From Subsaximicrobium wynnwilliamsii (GTDB lineage Bacteria > Bacteroidota > Bacteroidia > Flavobacteriales > Flavobacteriaceae): 64,000 bases of DNA. Location: assembly GCF_007997225.1 (NCBI RefSeq), contig NZ_VORM01000005.1, positions 1-64,000 of the forward strand, written 5' to 3'. A program made the translations under genes and the position numbers. Below, in pieces: positions 8,383 through 16,719 of this stretch. Position 1 is the first letter of the stretch. Each line of letters opens with the position of its first letter. Below the pieces are notes generated by a model. The model did no database searches. It was not told the DNA's origin and saw only the letters and a list, made by a program, of their open reading frames with translations.

Positions 8383-8964
8383 TTACAAGTCTAAGTTATA
8401 ACCTAAAGTTAATTGAAGAACAGTATTGGTTGCTTCAATATCAATATCTCTAAAAGGATTCGTTTGTTTGTATTCTACTTCGATTAATTTATTTAAACCT
8501 TGATATATATTAAATTCAATAAAAAAGTCCTTGATGTCAATTCCGATGCCTAAATTAAGTCCGTAGTCCAGACTTTCTAAGTCACCAAAATCAATTTCTT
8601 TCTTCTTTGTGTCAATTAAAAAACCAACTTGGGGTCCAAATAGAATATATGGTTTTTTAAAAAATTTAAAGTCGAGCGGAATATTTATATACGAAGTTTC
8701 ATATTTTATGTTATTATCAAAATCTTCTCTGTTGCCTTGTTGAGAGAATAATAGCTTTGGTCTGAATGCAATTTTTTCTGTTAAAGGAAATTCATATAAT
8801 CCTCCAATGTGAAAACTAAATGAATTACTACCTATATAACTAGATTTTAAAAATCCATCTGATAATGAGGAAGCGTTGATTCCTGCAAATACTCCAATTT
8901 TACCTTGAGAATACATATTAAATGAAATCAGAATTACTAATCCAATAAATAAATTTTTTTTCAT
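8383..8964 (-). CDS. PorT-like outer-membrane beta-barrel protein
   Basis: 193 residues from the ATG at 8964. The start is placed here rather than 30 codons upstream because MKKNLFIGLVILISFNMYSQ is a typical signal peptide. The mature part alternates polar and hydrophobic residues in short strands and ends in TLGYNLDL, a beta-barrel style C-terminus, and KIGVFAGINASSLSD is typical of the PorT/OMP_b-brl_2 family. It probably sits in the outer membrane; the role is unknown. It is followed at 107 bases by the DUF1853 gene start on the same strand side, but no operon link is evident. Confidence 0.75.
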   Translation of the reverse strand: MKKNLFIGLVILISFNMYSQGKIGVFAGINASSLSDGFLKSSYIGSNSFSFHIGGLYEFPLTEKIAFRPKLLFSQQGNREDFDNNIKYETSYINIPLDFKFFKKPYILFGPQVGFLIDTKKKEIDFGDLESLDYGLNLGIGIDIKDFFIEFNIYQGLNKLIEVEYKQTNPFRDIDIEATNTVLQLTLGYNLDL

Positions 8965-9070
8965 TGCGTAAAGCGAGTTTGGTTTGAAACATTTGTGAGC
9001 TATCATATGCCACCAAATATAACCATTCAACCGGAATATCATCGGAACAACCACTAAAAACCGAAAAGCC

Positions 9071-9877
9071 CTACCACCAAACCAAAAACGCCTTCAGCAA
9101 TTCGCCATTTGGTTTTTTTATCCAGAACATGGGCGATTTCTGCTGCTCCAAAAATGAATTCGAGTTTTTTTTGAAGCTTTCAAAAGTCTGCCAATCCACA
9201 AACGTATCCGGCTCTAAAAACCAATCCATTTTTGGGGGAATGTGAAATTTGGAGTCCGTGAATTCGCGAAGCTGATTGGGATACAAATAAAAACCCTTGA
9301 CACAGCCTGGGTTGAGACTATCAAAACCACTCTCATTTTGATAGGGCACAAACAACTGCGCCTTAAACAACACCTTTTGCTGAAACTGTGTTGGCTTTAA
9401 ATTGAGCTTTTCCAAAATGGGCCGGCAAAATTCAGAGTGGAGTAGTGGCAACTGCTGTTTTTGCAGCTTGTCCAGTTTTTCCTCCAAACTATCTCGGCGG
9501 TTGGGGCCAATCCATTTTTGGGTTTCCGTAAGGCCTAAAGTGGCATCGTAGAGATAGAATTTATAGACCATTTCCAAGTGAATGGGCTGCGAACCTTTTA
9601 GCAGCAAAGCATCCAGCTCGCCAACGGTGCGTTTTTGGTCTTGGATTTGCAGATTTTCAGCAAGAATCTCAAAATCTTTAAGAGCATCCAACTGATTGAA
9701 CACAAAACGCTCTGCCAACTGACCTAAACGGAGTGGCCGCTCTAGCTTCCGAAGAAAAGTAGCTTGGTAATCGTGGATATCCAATTGCTGCAACTGTCTT
9801 ATGGCATCGCCTTGCCACAACAAAGCCGTGTTGCAGAATCCAGAATATCGGGCTTGTAAAAGGGCTTGGTTGTTCAT
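9071..9877 (-). CDS. DUF1853 family protein
   Basis: 268 residues, soluble. The family pattern is visible as the basic RKLERPLRLGQLAERFVFNQL, then GELDALLL and IHLEMVYKFYLYD. The GELD...HLEMVYK arrangement resembles the D...ExK core of PD-(D/E)XK nucleases, to which this family may be distantly related; catalysis is not established. There is no neighbour with an obvious link. The start at 9877 fits the family N-terminus. Upstream lies a large tandem repeat region. Confidence 0.7.
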   Translation of the reverse strand: MNNQALLQARYSGFCNTALLWQGDAIRQLQQLDIHDYQATFLRKLERPLRLGQLAERFVFNQLDALKDFEILAENLQIQDQKRTVGELDALLLKGSQPIHLEMVYKFYLYDATLGLTETQKWIGPNRRDSLEEKLDKLQKQQLPLLHSEFCRPILEKLNLKPTQFQQKVLFKAQLFVPYQNESGFDSLNPGCVKGFYLYPNQLREFTDSKFHIPPKMDWFLEPDTFVDWQTFESFKKNSNSFLEQQKSPMFWIKKPNGELLKAFLVWW

Positions 9878-9937
9878 TTTGATTTGTGGCTGGAATTTAC
9901 GGTTTTCTTTTTAAACTTGTTTTTTTAGAGAGAAGAT

Positions 9938-10700
9938 GGTAGAGGGTAGAGGGTGGAAAATAGAAAATAGAACCTAGAGCCTAGACTTGAGGCTGACTAA
10001 CTGAGAAGCCTGACTAATATAATTTGTGATTTGCTTATTTAATCGACAGAAAACACACAACAGACAACAGAAAACAGACAACAGCCAACAGAAAAAAAGA
10101 AAATAGAACCTAGAACATAGACTTGGGGCTTACTAACTGAGAGGCTTTATTCATTTGATTGTGGATTTACTGCTTCGGAAAACAGAAAACAGAAAACAGA
10201 GAACAGACAACAGAAATAAAGAAAATAGAACCTAGAGCATAGACTTGAGGCTGACTAATTGAGAGGCTTAATTCATTTGATTGTGGATTTACTGCTTCGG
10301 AAAACAGAAAACAGAAAACAGAGAACAGACAACAGAAAAAAGAAAATAGAACCTAGAACATAGACTTGAGGCTGACTAACTGAGAGGCTTTATTCATTTG
10401 ATTGTGGATTTACTGCTTCGGAAAACAGAAAACAGAAAACAGACAACAGAAAAAAAGAAAATAGAACCTAGAGCCTAGACTTGAGGCTGACTAACTGAGA
10501 GGCTTTATTGATTTGATTGTGGATTAACTACTTCGGAAAACAGAAAACAGACAACAGAAAACAGACAACGGGCAACAGACAACAGAAAACAGAGAACAGA
10601 AAACAGAGAACAGAGAACAGAGAACGGGCAACAGAAAACAGACAACAGACAACGGGCAACAGACAACAGAAAACACACAACAAAAAACAGGCAACATGAG
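9938..10700. repeat. Nested repeat: ~120-bp units containing heptamer arrays
   Basis: Five units of about 117-135 bases share the block gaaaatagaacctagagc through ctgactaactgagaggc, starting near 9964, 10099, 10220, 10342 and 10459. Between these blocks run arrays with a strict 7-base period of the type nAACAGA (aaacaga, caacaga, gaacaga, caacggg). The last array, 10535-10690, has more than 20 successive heptamers. Frames across the array are open only because of the repeat. No gene is present from 9878 to 10783. Confidence 0.9.
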
Positions 10701-10758
10701 CTGCTTGGATGCTTTTTGTATAATTCGTTACCAACTAAAAAAGTCTTGACAAGTTCAT

Positions 10759-10766
10759 TACCTTTG
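10759..10766 (+). promoter_or_regulatory. -7 element TACCTTTG of the DEAD-box gene
   Basis: Exact TAnnTTTG match, 17 bases upstream of the ATG at 10784. It sits at the edge of the heptamer repeat region, so the repeat lies immediately upstream of the promoter. Confidence 0.5.
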
Positions 10767-10783
10767 TGGCTTATTTAAAGATT

Positions 10784-11905
10784 ATGGCAAATACATTTTC
10801 CGATTTGGGCATCAAGAACCAATTCATCAAAGGCTTGAAGGAACTCAGCATCAAAACCCCAACCGATATACAGGAGCAGGCAATCCCTACGCTTCTCAAA
10901 AACAACACCGATTTTATTGGTCTTGCACAAACGGGAACAGGGAAAACCGCAGCTTATGGCTTGCCAATCCTTCAAAATATTGATCCTAAAAACGACGAAA
11001 TCCAAGCCTTGATCTTAGCGCCAACCCGTGAATTGGTGCAACAAATCCAAAAGCAACTCTTTAAATTCACTAAATATTGTGAGCATCAAATCTTTGCTGA
11101 AGGCATCTATGGTGGCGAGAAAATGGACATTCAGCTCAAGCGCATCCAACGAACCACGCACATCGTGGTTGCTACACCGGGACGCCTGCTCGATTTTATA
11201 GAACGTGGGGAAATCGACATCAAGAACATTCGCACCTTAGTGCTCGATGAAGCCGATGAAATGCTAAGCATGGGCTTTAAACAAGACCTGAACAAAATCT
11301 TAAACTATACCACGGGCACCCGTTATACCTGGTTGTTTTCGGCCACTTTTCCGGAGGACATTCAAAGCATGGTCAAAACCTACATGCATAAAGATGCGGT
11401 CACAGTTGAAATTGACAAGAATAGCTTGGTCAACGCCAATATTTCACACCATTATATCGTGACCTCAATCAAGGAAAAAACCAATGTGATTGCACGTCTT
11501 TTGGATAAATACGATGACGACAGAGGCATTATTTTTACCAGAACAAAAGCAGGTGCCATGCAACTCACAGAAAATTTAAAGGCGGAAGGCTTTGCTGTGG
11601 AAGCACTTCAAGGCGATATGCAACAAAAGGAGCGTGACAAGGTCATGCGTGCCTTTAAAAACCAATCCTTACAATATTTGATTTCTACAGATGTGTCTGC
11701 ACGGGGGATTGACGTCAACAACCTCGCCTTCGTGATCCACCACCAACTGCCAGATCAACAGGAATACTACACCCACCGAAGCGGAAGAACCGCCAGAGCA
11801 GGTAAAACAGGAGAATCCATCGCCTTGATTATTTCTGGGGAAGAGCAGGAGATTCAAAAACTGCAAAAGGATCTGGATATTAAGTTTAAGCAATTGACTT
11901 TTTGA
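10784..11905 (+). CDS. DEAD-box RNA helicase, minimal core
   Basis: 373 residues from the ATG at 10784; a GTG six codons earlier overlaps the promoter and is less likely. All helicase motifs are present: Q motif region near PTDIQEQAI, AQTGTGKT (48-55), PTREL, TPGR, DEAD (155-158), SAT, STDVSARGIDV and HRSGRTAR. The protein ends soon after the second RecA domain (DLDIKFKQLTF), with no basic or DbpA-type tail, unlike RhlE or DeaD. It probably remodels RNA, perhaps ribosomal RNA. It is flanked on both sides by tandem heptamer arrays. Two further DEAD-box genes lie at 55245 and 56734. Confidence 0.9.
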   Translation: MANTFSDLGIKNQFIKGLKELSIKTPTDIQEQAIPTLLKNNTDFIGLAQTGTGKTAAYGLPILQNIDPKNDEIQALILAPTRELVQQIQKQLFKFTKYCEHQIFAEGIYGGEKMDIQLKRIQRTTHIVVATPGRLLDFIERGEIDIKNIRTLVLDEADEMLSMGFKQDLNKILNYTTGTRYTWLFSATFPEDIQSMVKTYMHKDAVTVEIDKNSLVNANISHHYIVTSIKEKTNVIARLLDKYDDDRGIIFTRTKAGAMQLTENLKAEGFAVEALQGDMQQKERDKVMRAFKNQSLQYLISTDVSARGIDVNNLAFVIHHQLPDQQEYYTHRSGRTARAGKTGESIALIISGEEQEIQKLQKDLDIKFKQLTF

Positions 11906-12420
11906 TTTTCGATTTTCGATTTACGATTTGGGATTTACGATTGAAGATTAACGATTAACGATTTTTGATTTTTGAACGCATAAATACTGAATACTAAAAG
12001 CTGAACGTCGAATATCGAAGTTTAAAGCCGTCGTTGGATTGACGATTTGGGATTAACGATTGAAGATCAGCGATTTTTGATTTTTGAAGGCATAAATACT
12101 GAATACCGAATACCGAATGCTGAAAGCTGAACGTCGAATATCGAAGTTTAAAGGCGTTGTTGGATTGACGATTTGGGATTAACGATTGACGATTGACGAT
12201 TGAAGATTAACGATTAACGATTTTTGATTTTTTGAACGCATAAATACTGAATACCGAATACCGAATACCGAATTCCGAATTCCGAATACCGAAGTTTAAA
12301 ATCCGTCGTTGGATTGACGATTTGGGATTAACGATTGACGATTGACGATTGATGATTAACGATTTTTGATTGTTGAACGCATAAAGTACCACTACCCACT
12401 ACCCACTACCTTCTAACTTC
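11906..12420. repeat. Nested repeat: ~125-150-bp units with heptamer arrays
   Basis: Beginning right after the helicase stop, three to four units share cgtcgttggattgacgattt-like, gaacgcataaatactgaat-like and gaatatcgaagtttaaa-like blocks (starts near 12020, 12146 and 12295). Inside each, 7-base periods are evident: gattgac, gattaac, gattttt, then tgaatac, cgaatac, cgaattc. The array ends in ccactac / ccactac heptamers near 12389-12410. No gene is present from 11906 to 12606. Confidence 0.9.
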
Positions 12421-12512
12421 TAACTTTTTCAAGTTCAAATTCAATTTCAATTTCAAGTTCAATTTCAAGTTCAAGTTCAAGTTCAAGTTCAAATTCAATT
12501 TCATTTTTTCCG
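12421..12512. repeat. Hexamer array (ttcaag/ttcaat/ttcaaa)n
   Basis: About 14 successive 6-base units of the form ttcaaN, at the end of the heptamer region and about 95 bases upstream of the F420-reductase-like gene. The period changes from 7 to 6 at about 12430. A related hexamer array is at 37195-38030. Confidence 0.85.
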
Positions 12513-12606
12513 ATTGCATCAAAACCTATCTCATTCAAGTTGAACTGATTCCCACTTTTTTAGCATATTGCAATTCATACAAGTTAAACACACAAAACAC
12601 AATATC

Positions 12607-13233
12607 ATGAAAATAGGAGTAATAGGAAGTGGAAACATAGGTGGAAATTTAGGAAAGCACTGGGCGAAGGCAGGACATGAAGTCTTGTTTAGTTCAAGAC
12701 ACCCCGAGCAATTGGGCGATTTGGTACGCGAGTGTGAAGGAAATGCCAAGGCAGTAAGCGTTGCTGAAGCCTTTGAAGCCAATGCAGATGTGTATTTATT
12801 GGCAACACCGTTCAAAGCCATTGATGAGTTGGCCGAATTATACGCTGGCGAATACGGCGACCGTGTGATCATTGATGCGACCAATCCCTATCCAGAGCGC
12901 GATGGCAAAATGGCCAAAGACGTTAAGGAAAGCAATCGCAATGCATCGGAATATATAGCGATGAAATTCAACACCGCCAAAACCGCAAAAGCATTCAACA
13001 CCATCCATGCGGAACATCTAAAAAATCGCGCCTGGAGAACCAATGATAAAATTGCGATTCCGTTTGCAGCCCAAGATGCCGATTCTAGTGCAAAAACGAA
13101 ACAGCTCATTGAGGACATAGGTTTCGATTCGGTTTACGTTGGCGATTTAACCAAGACCAAACAAATGGATCCTGACCAGAAATTATATGGGAAATCGGTG
13201 GGAAGACAAGAACTTGAGGATTTAATGCGTTGA
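12607..13233 (+). CDS. F420H2:NADP-reductase-like dinucleotide-binding oxidoreductase
   Basis: 208 residues. The ATG at 12607 is chosen because MKIGVIGSGNIGGNLGKHW puts the Rossmann GxGxxG (residues 7-12) at the very N-terminus, as in the COG2085/NADP_Rdxn_F420 family. SSRHPEQ, at about 32-38, suits binding of the NADP phosphate. The C-terminal half has NTIHAEHL and FDSVYVGDL, also typical. Flavobacteria are not known to make F420, so the real substrate is unknown. It is followed by a clear terminator at 13328. Confidence 0.75.
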   Translation: MKIGVIGSGNIGGNLGKHWAKAGHEVLFSSRHPEQLGDLVRECEGNAKAVSVAEAFEANADVYLLATPFKAIDELAELYAGEYGDRVIIDATNPYPERDGKMAKDVKESNRNASEYIAMKFNTAKTAKAFNTIHAEHLKNRAWRTNDKIAIPFAAQDADSSAKTKQLIEDIGFDSVYVGDLTKTKQMDPDQKLYGKSVGRQELEDLMR

Positions 13234-13327
13234 GAAGAAACCTGTGAGCTGAGACGGATTTCATATAATTCATAAGCTATTGCGATAGTATCGGCTTTCC
13301 GCTTATTCAAAATATTGAACCAAAAAA

Positions 13328-13350
13328 AGACTGCAATTTGCAGTCTTTTT
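13328..13350. terminator. Rho-independent terminator (bidirectional)
   Basis: An 8-bp stem agactgca / tgcagtct with a 3-base loop, preceded by seven A and followed by T6. It lies about 95 bases after the plus-strand oxidoreductase and faces the minus-strand gene at 13459, so it can serve both. Confidence 0.8.
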
Positions 13351-13458
13351 TGATTTAATAACAGCTCCGTGAATTGAAGTCTAGTACCTAGTAATAGATT
13401 GAAAAGACTTGATGCTTCGTTCTGTGCACAGTGTGTGCCGTTGGGCAGCATCTTATAT

Positions 13459-13755
13459 TTATTTCACGTGTTCTGTCGTGTTTTCCAAATCCTCGTTTCC
13501 AGGTCCACCTTGACTGTACATCTGGTTTTCTTCGTCTTTGAGGCTTTTGTGATTGGTGTTTTTAGGAAGATCTCTTCCGGGAACGTCTAGATCGCTTCCT
13601 GCAAAATCCACAGCCTCTTCACGTTCTTTCAATAATTCATCGTCGCTTAAATCGGTGTGTAGATTCCCAGCTTTGTCGCCTAAGGCTTTCTTATCTTCCT
13701 TGGTGATTTCTGGATTGTAAGTTTCTTGTTTTTTATCTTTTTTCTCGTTTGACAT
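13459..13755 (-). CDS. Highly charged small protein, unknown
   Basis: 98 residues, rich in K, E, D and N with almost no hydrophobic stretches, starting MSNEKKDKKQETYNPEITKE. It is predicted intrinsically disordered and soluble. I recognise it only as a type of conserved hypothetical common in Flavobacteriaceae. It has its own terminator downstream (13328-13350). A stress-related role is common for such proteins but is not supported by anything here except proximity to YqaE- and MscS-type genes. Confidence 0.6.
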   Translation of the reverse strand: MSNEKKDKKQETYNPEITKEDKKALGDKAGNLHTDLSDDELLKEREEAVDFAGSDLDVPGRDLPKNTNHKSLKDEENQMYSQGGPGNEDLENTTEHVK

Positions 13756-14055
13756 GTTGTTTGATTTTAAAATTAATATTAGTGTAAGTCGCTATAAAAT
13801 AAGCTCTAAAGTTTATATATCAAGGCTTTAGTTTAAAATAACTGTTATGGTTAAAACAACCGATTTTTGGCGTTTTGGCTCCCTTTAGTCCCCATATCTA
13901 TCGGGAGGGGCAAAAACAAAATGCCGACAATCCAATTACTTTTTGCCTGACCCTAAAAGGGAATAATCGGATTTTCTAGGTTTGAGCCAAATTATAAGAT
14001 TTATAATTTCAATTTTAGTAATAATACCGACGCCAGGTTAACCTAAAACCTATAT

Positions 14056-14148
14056 CAATAACCTCGGGACAAGCCCATGAGGTATGAATTGAATTATGCT
14101 CTTTGTGCTTCAAGGCAAGCCTCGGGAAATAAAAACCTCTGCAGTGAT
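14056..14148 (-). repeat. ~95-bp dispersed intergenic repeat, copy 1
   Basis: Shares blocks cccatgaggtatgaattgaa and ggcaagcctcggg with copies at 16627 and 18904. Read on the minus strand, it starts directly at the stop codon of the yqaE-like gene. The hairpin half of the element is degenerate in this copy. The remaining gap, 13756-14055, holds only an imperfect ccctttag / ctaaaaggg inverted repeat (13881-13965). Confidence 0.75.
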
Positions 14149-14301
14149 TTACGAATTCACATAAAATGCATAAATCACACCTGGCAGCCATCCTACGAAA
14201 GTTAACAGCAGGCTTATCAAAAATTCCTTGCCCAACCCGTGGTTTAAGAAAACCGCCAATGGTGGCAATAAGATACATAAAATGATAGTTAATAAAGACA
14301 T
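14149..14301 (-). CDS. YqaE/Pmp3 family membrane protein
   Basis: 50 residues, the exact size of the Pmp3/YqaE family. The start at 14301 (MSLLTIILCILLPPLAVFL) is chosen over one 18 codons upstream because it reproduces the family N-terminus. Two transmembrane helices are seen (about 3-20 and 28-46), with the conserved ILLPPLAVFLNHGLGKEF and the C-terminal GWLPGVIYAFYV. By family knowledge it helps maintain membrane potential under salt or cold stress. It lies 22 bases after the MscS gene end on the same strand, so co-transcription with the mechanosensitive channel is likely. Confidence 0.85.
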   Translation of the reverse strand: MSLLTIILCILLPPLAVFLNHGLGKEFLISLLLTFVGWLPGVIYAFYVNS

Positions 14302-14323
14302 ATGATATAGTTTTAGTATTAGT

Positions 14324-15241
14324 TTAAGATTTTGGTTTTGGATCGCTTTCCACAATGTCCTTGGCTAAACGCACCGGAAATTCTTTTTGGCCACCATATA
14401 ATTTGATTTCTTGAATATCGGCAGGCATGTAGTAGCCATTGTCTTCCAAGGCTTCCTTCACGTTTCTTACCACGTTACCTTTTGTAATGAGCGCCATGCG
14501 TCTAAAATCCATGGTATCTACCCAAAAGAAGACCTTCAGATTAACGGTACTTGTGGCCAGTTGGTCTTCAATCACAAAATTCTCGTGTTCGGCATCTTCA
14601 ATCACATTGGGAATTTTCCGCAGTGCTTCCATGACCGTCTTCTTGGCCCCTTCAATATTATCTTCGTAAGCAATCCCAATGATAAAGTCCCAACGGAAAA
14701 ATCCGTCTTCAGTATAATTGGTCACGGGTTTTGTAAGCACGTCACTGTTGGGAATATACACATCTTTTCCGTCGAAGGTTTTCAGTTTGGTGTAACGAAA
14801 TTCCATGGTTTTCACTTTTCCGAAGTTTTCGCCAATCTCCACCGTGTCATTGACATTGAATGGTCGGTTGAAGGCCAAAATGATTCCAGCGATAAAATTC
14901 TCGCCAATATCCTTGAAGGCAAAACCCAAGACCACTGCACCGGCACCAGCGGCAGTAAGAACTCCTGTGGCAATGCCGCCCAGACCTGCAGCCCGCAGCC
15001 CTATCATAACAGAAATAATAATCAAAATGTATTTGATCGATTGTCCTAAAAACTTACTCATTAAAGGATCATGGGTTTTTGCGGAAATGCGACGTCTTGC
15101 AAATTGGCCCAACCAAGAGGCGATGAGCACTCCCAAAACCACGATGAGTACGGCCAAAGCTATTTTAGGAAGTTGTGCCACCAACTGGTCGAAAAAATAA
15201 GTGAAGGATTCGCTTAAAAATGATGTGTCGCTCGCAATCAT
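14324..15241 (-). CDS. mscS: Small-conductance mechanosensitive channel (MscS family)
   Basis: 305 residues from the ATG at 15241; an earlier TTG is possible. Three transmembrane helices lie in the first 130 residues, the third being the glycine/alanine-rich pore helix (GVLTAAGAGAVVLGFAFKD) typical of MscS. The beta domain follows with NRPFNVNDTVEIGENFGKV. The C-terminal domain is the usual alpha/beta part. It releases solutes upon hypo-osmotic shock. The yqaE-like gene follows closely, fitting an osmotic-stress unit. Confidence 0.88.
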   Translation of the reverse strand: MIASDTSFLSESFTYFFDQLVAQLPKIALAVLIVVLGVLIASWLGQFARRRISAKTHDPLMSKFLGQSIKYILIIISVMIGLRAAGLGGIATGVLTAAGAGAVVLGFAFKDIGENFIAGIILAFNRPFNVNDTVEIGENFGKVKTMEFRYTKLKTFDGKDVYIPNSDVLTKPVTNYTEDGFFRWDFIIGIAYEDNIEGAKKTVMEALRKIPNVIEDAEHENFVIEDQLATSTVNLKVFFWVDTMDFRRMALITKGNVVRNVKEALEDNGYYMPADIQEIKLYGGQKEFPVRLAKDIVESDPKPKS

Positions 15242-15411
15242 ATACAATGGGTTGGTTAGAACTCCAATATATTCTGAAGGCAACTATAAATTTAACCGTA
15301 TCCCATTAAATAATACTCCGTATGCTGTTAATGCTGAAGGCCTATTTGATTATTGCATTAGCATTATGAGCAAATGAGTTAAAAGCTATGTATAAAAAGC
15401 CATAAATTCAA

Positions 15412-15419
15412 TAACTTTG
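15412..15419 (+). promoter_or_regulatory. -7 element TAACTTTG upstream of the alcohol dehydrogenase
   Basis: Exact TAnnTTTG match, 47 bases upstream of the ATG at 15467. Confidence 0.4.
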
Positions 15420-15466
15420 AAAAAGTGCGCAGTATATTCTGTAAAAAACAGTAAACAAATAGATTT

Positions 15467-16514
15467 ATGAGTAAGATAAAGGCATACGGAGCACAAGATA
15501 GTGGCGCCGATCTAAAGGAAATGCAAATTGAACGACGCGAACTCAAACCCGATGATATCCAAATAAAAATTACCTATTGTGGCGTTTGTCACAGTGATAT
15601 CCATCAAGTTGAAAATGATTGGAAAAAACTCAAAATACCCAGTCGTTCCTGGGCATGAGATTGTAGGCCGAGTGGTTGCAGTAGGCAAGGACGTAAAAAA
15701 CCATAAGAAAGATGATTTGGTGGGTGTTGGCTGTATGGTTGATTCCTGTCAAGAGTGCAGTGCCTGTAAAGATGATTTAGAACAATTTTGCGAAAAAGGC
15801 ATGGTTGCGACCTACAATGGTAAAGACAAACATATGGGCGGACATACCTTTGGCGGATATTCTGAAATGATTATCGTGCGTGAGGAATTTGTGCTGAGCG
15901 TTCCAAAAAATTTGGATGAAAAAGCAGTGGCACCGCTATTGTGTGCAGGAATCACTACCTATTCTCCTTTAGCACATTGGAAAATCAAGAAAGGCGATAA
16001 AGTTGGCGTTATCGGTCTTGGTGGATTAGGACACATGGGCATCAAATTTGCAGACGCCATGGGCGCTCACGTAGTTATGATAACCACTTCTCCAGAAAAA
16101 GCAGGAGATGCCAAATCGCTGGGAGCAGATGAAGTCTTGATTTCAAAAGATGAGGACGCAATGAAGAAACACGCAGGAAGTTTTGATTTTTTATTGAATA
16201 CCGTTCCCGTGAAACATGATGTGAATCCTTATCTGCAATTGCTGAAACGCGATTCAACCATGGTCATGGTGGGCGCGATCGAACCCTTAGAGCCTATGCA
16301 CGGTGGAAACCTGATTATAGGCCGAAAAAGTATCGCTGGCTCATTGATTGGTGGAATCAAGGAAACTCAGGAAATGCTTGATTTCTGTGGAGAACACAAC
16401 ATTGTGAGTGATATTGAATTGATTGACATCGACACAATAAACACTGCCTATCAACGTGTTAAGGACTCTGATGTGAAGTACAGATTCGTAATTGACATGG
16501 AATCCTTGAACTAG
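15467..16514 (+). pseudogene. Zinc NAD(P)-dependent alcohol dehydrogenase, single-base frameshift
   Basis: Two adjacent frames together make a complete medium-chain cinnamyl-alcohol/YahK-type dehydrogenase of about 349 residues. The first frame (15467-15658) has CGVCHSDIHQVENDW. The second continues with YPVVPGHEIVGRVV, the structural zinc cysteines (CQECSACKDDLEQFC) and the Rossmann loop GLGGLGHMG. The shift maps to a run of six A at 15623-15628, where five A would restore the frame. As written, the protein is cut at 63 residues. It could be a true pseudogene, a phase-variable A tract or a sequencing error. A strong terminator follows at 16539. Confidence 0.85.
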
Positions 16515-16538
16515 GAATCTTTGAACTTTGAACATTAA

Positions 16539-16576
16539 AAAACGGAACGCTTTTTCTGAAGCGTTCCGTTTTTTTT
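16539..16576. terminator. Rho-independent terminator
   Basis: A 14-bp stem, aaaacggaacgctt with its complement at 16559-16572, 6-base loop, then a run of T. It lies 25 bases after the alcohol dehydrogenase stop. Confidence 0.9.
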
Positions 16577-16591
16577 ATAAATCCACTTTTA

Positions 16592-16622
16592 GAGTTTAGA
16601 AGTCTAGAGTCTAGACGCTAAA
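16592..16622. repeat. Short degenerate heptamer array
   Basis: Successive units gagttta, gaagtct, agagtct, agacgct show a 7-base period, in the gap between the terminator and repeat copy 2. Confidence 0.5.
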
Positions 16623-16626
16623 AAAG

Positions 16627-16719
16627 TCAATTAACCCGAGGCAAACCCATGAGGTATAAATTGAAAGATGTTCATTGTATTTCGAGGCAAGCATCGGGTA
16701 ATAAAACCCTCTGGAGGGA
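16627..16719 (-). repeat. ~95-bp dispersed intergenic repeat, copy 2
   Basis: On the minus strand it begins one base from the stop codon of the CurA-like gene with CCCTCCAGAGGG followed by TTTTAT, which is terminator-like. It then continues to paired ends acccgag / ctcgggt. Compared with copy 3 (18904) the outer pairing is kept although the bases differ. Confidence 0.8.

Noticed and set aside
10517-10699. A 60-residue frame of repeated KTENR-type units
   Set aside because: It is simply the translation of the heptamer array; seven-base repeats read all three frames in turn.
14411-15049. A 212-residue open frame antisense to the mechanosensitive channel gene
   Set aside because: It is a shadow of the real MscS-type gene, which has clear family motifs; the antisense product resembles nothing.
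15467-16514. Programmed ribosomal frameshifting in the alcohol dehydrogenase
   Set aside because: The A6 run could slip, but the family is always made from one frame and no stimulatory hairpin was seen just downstream; an indel or sequencing error is simpler.
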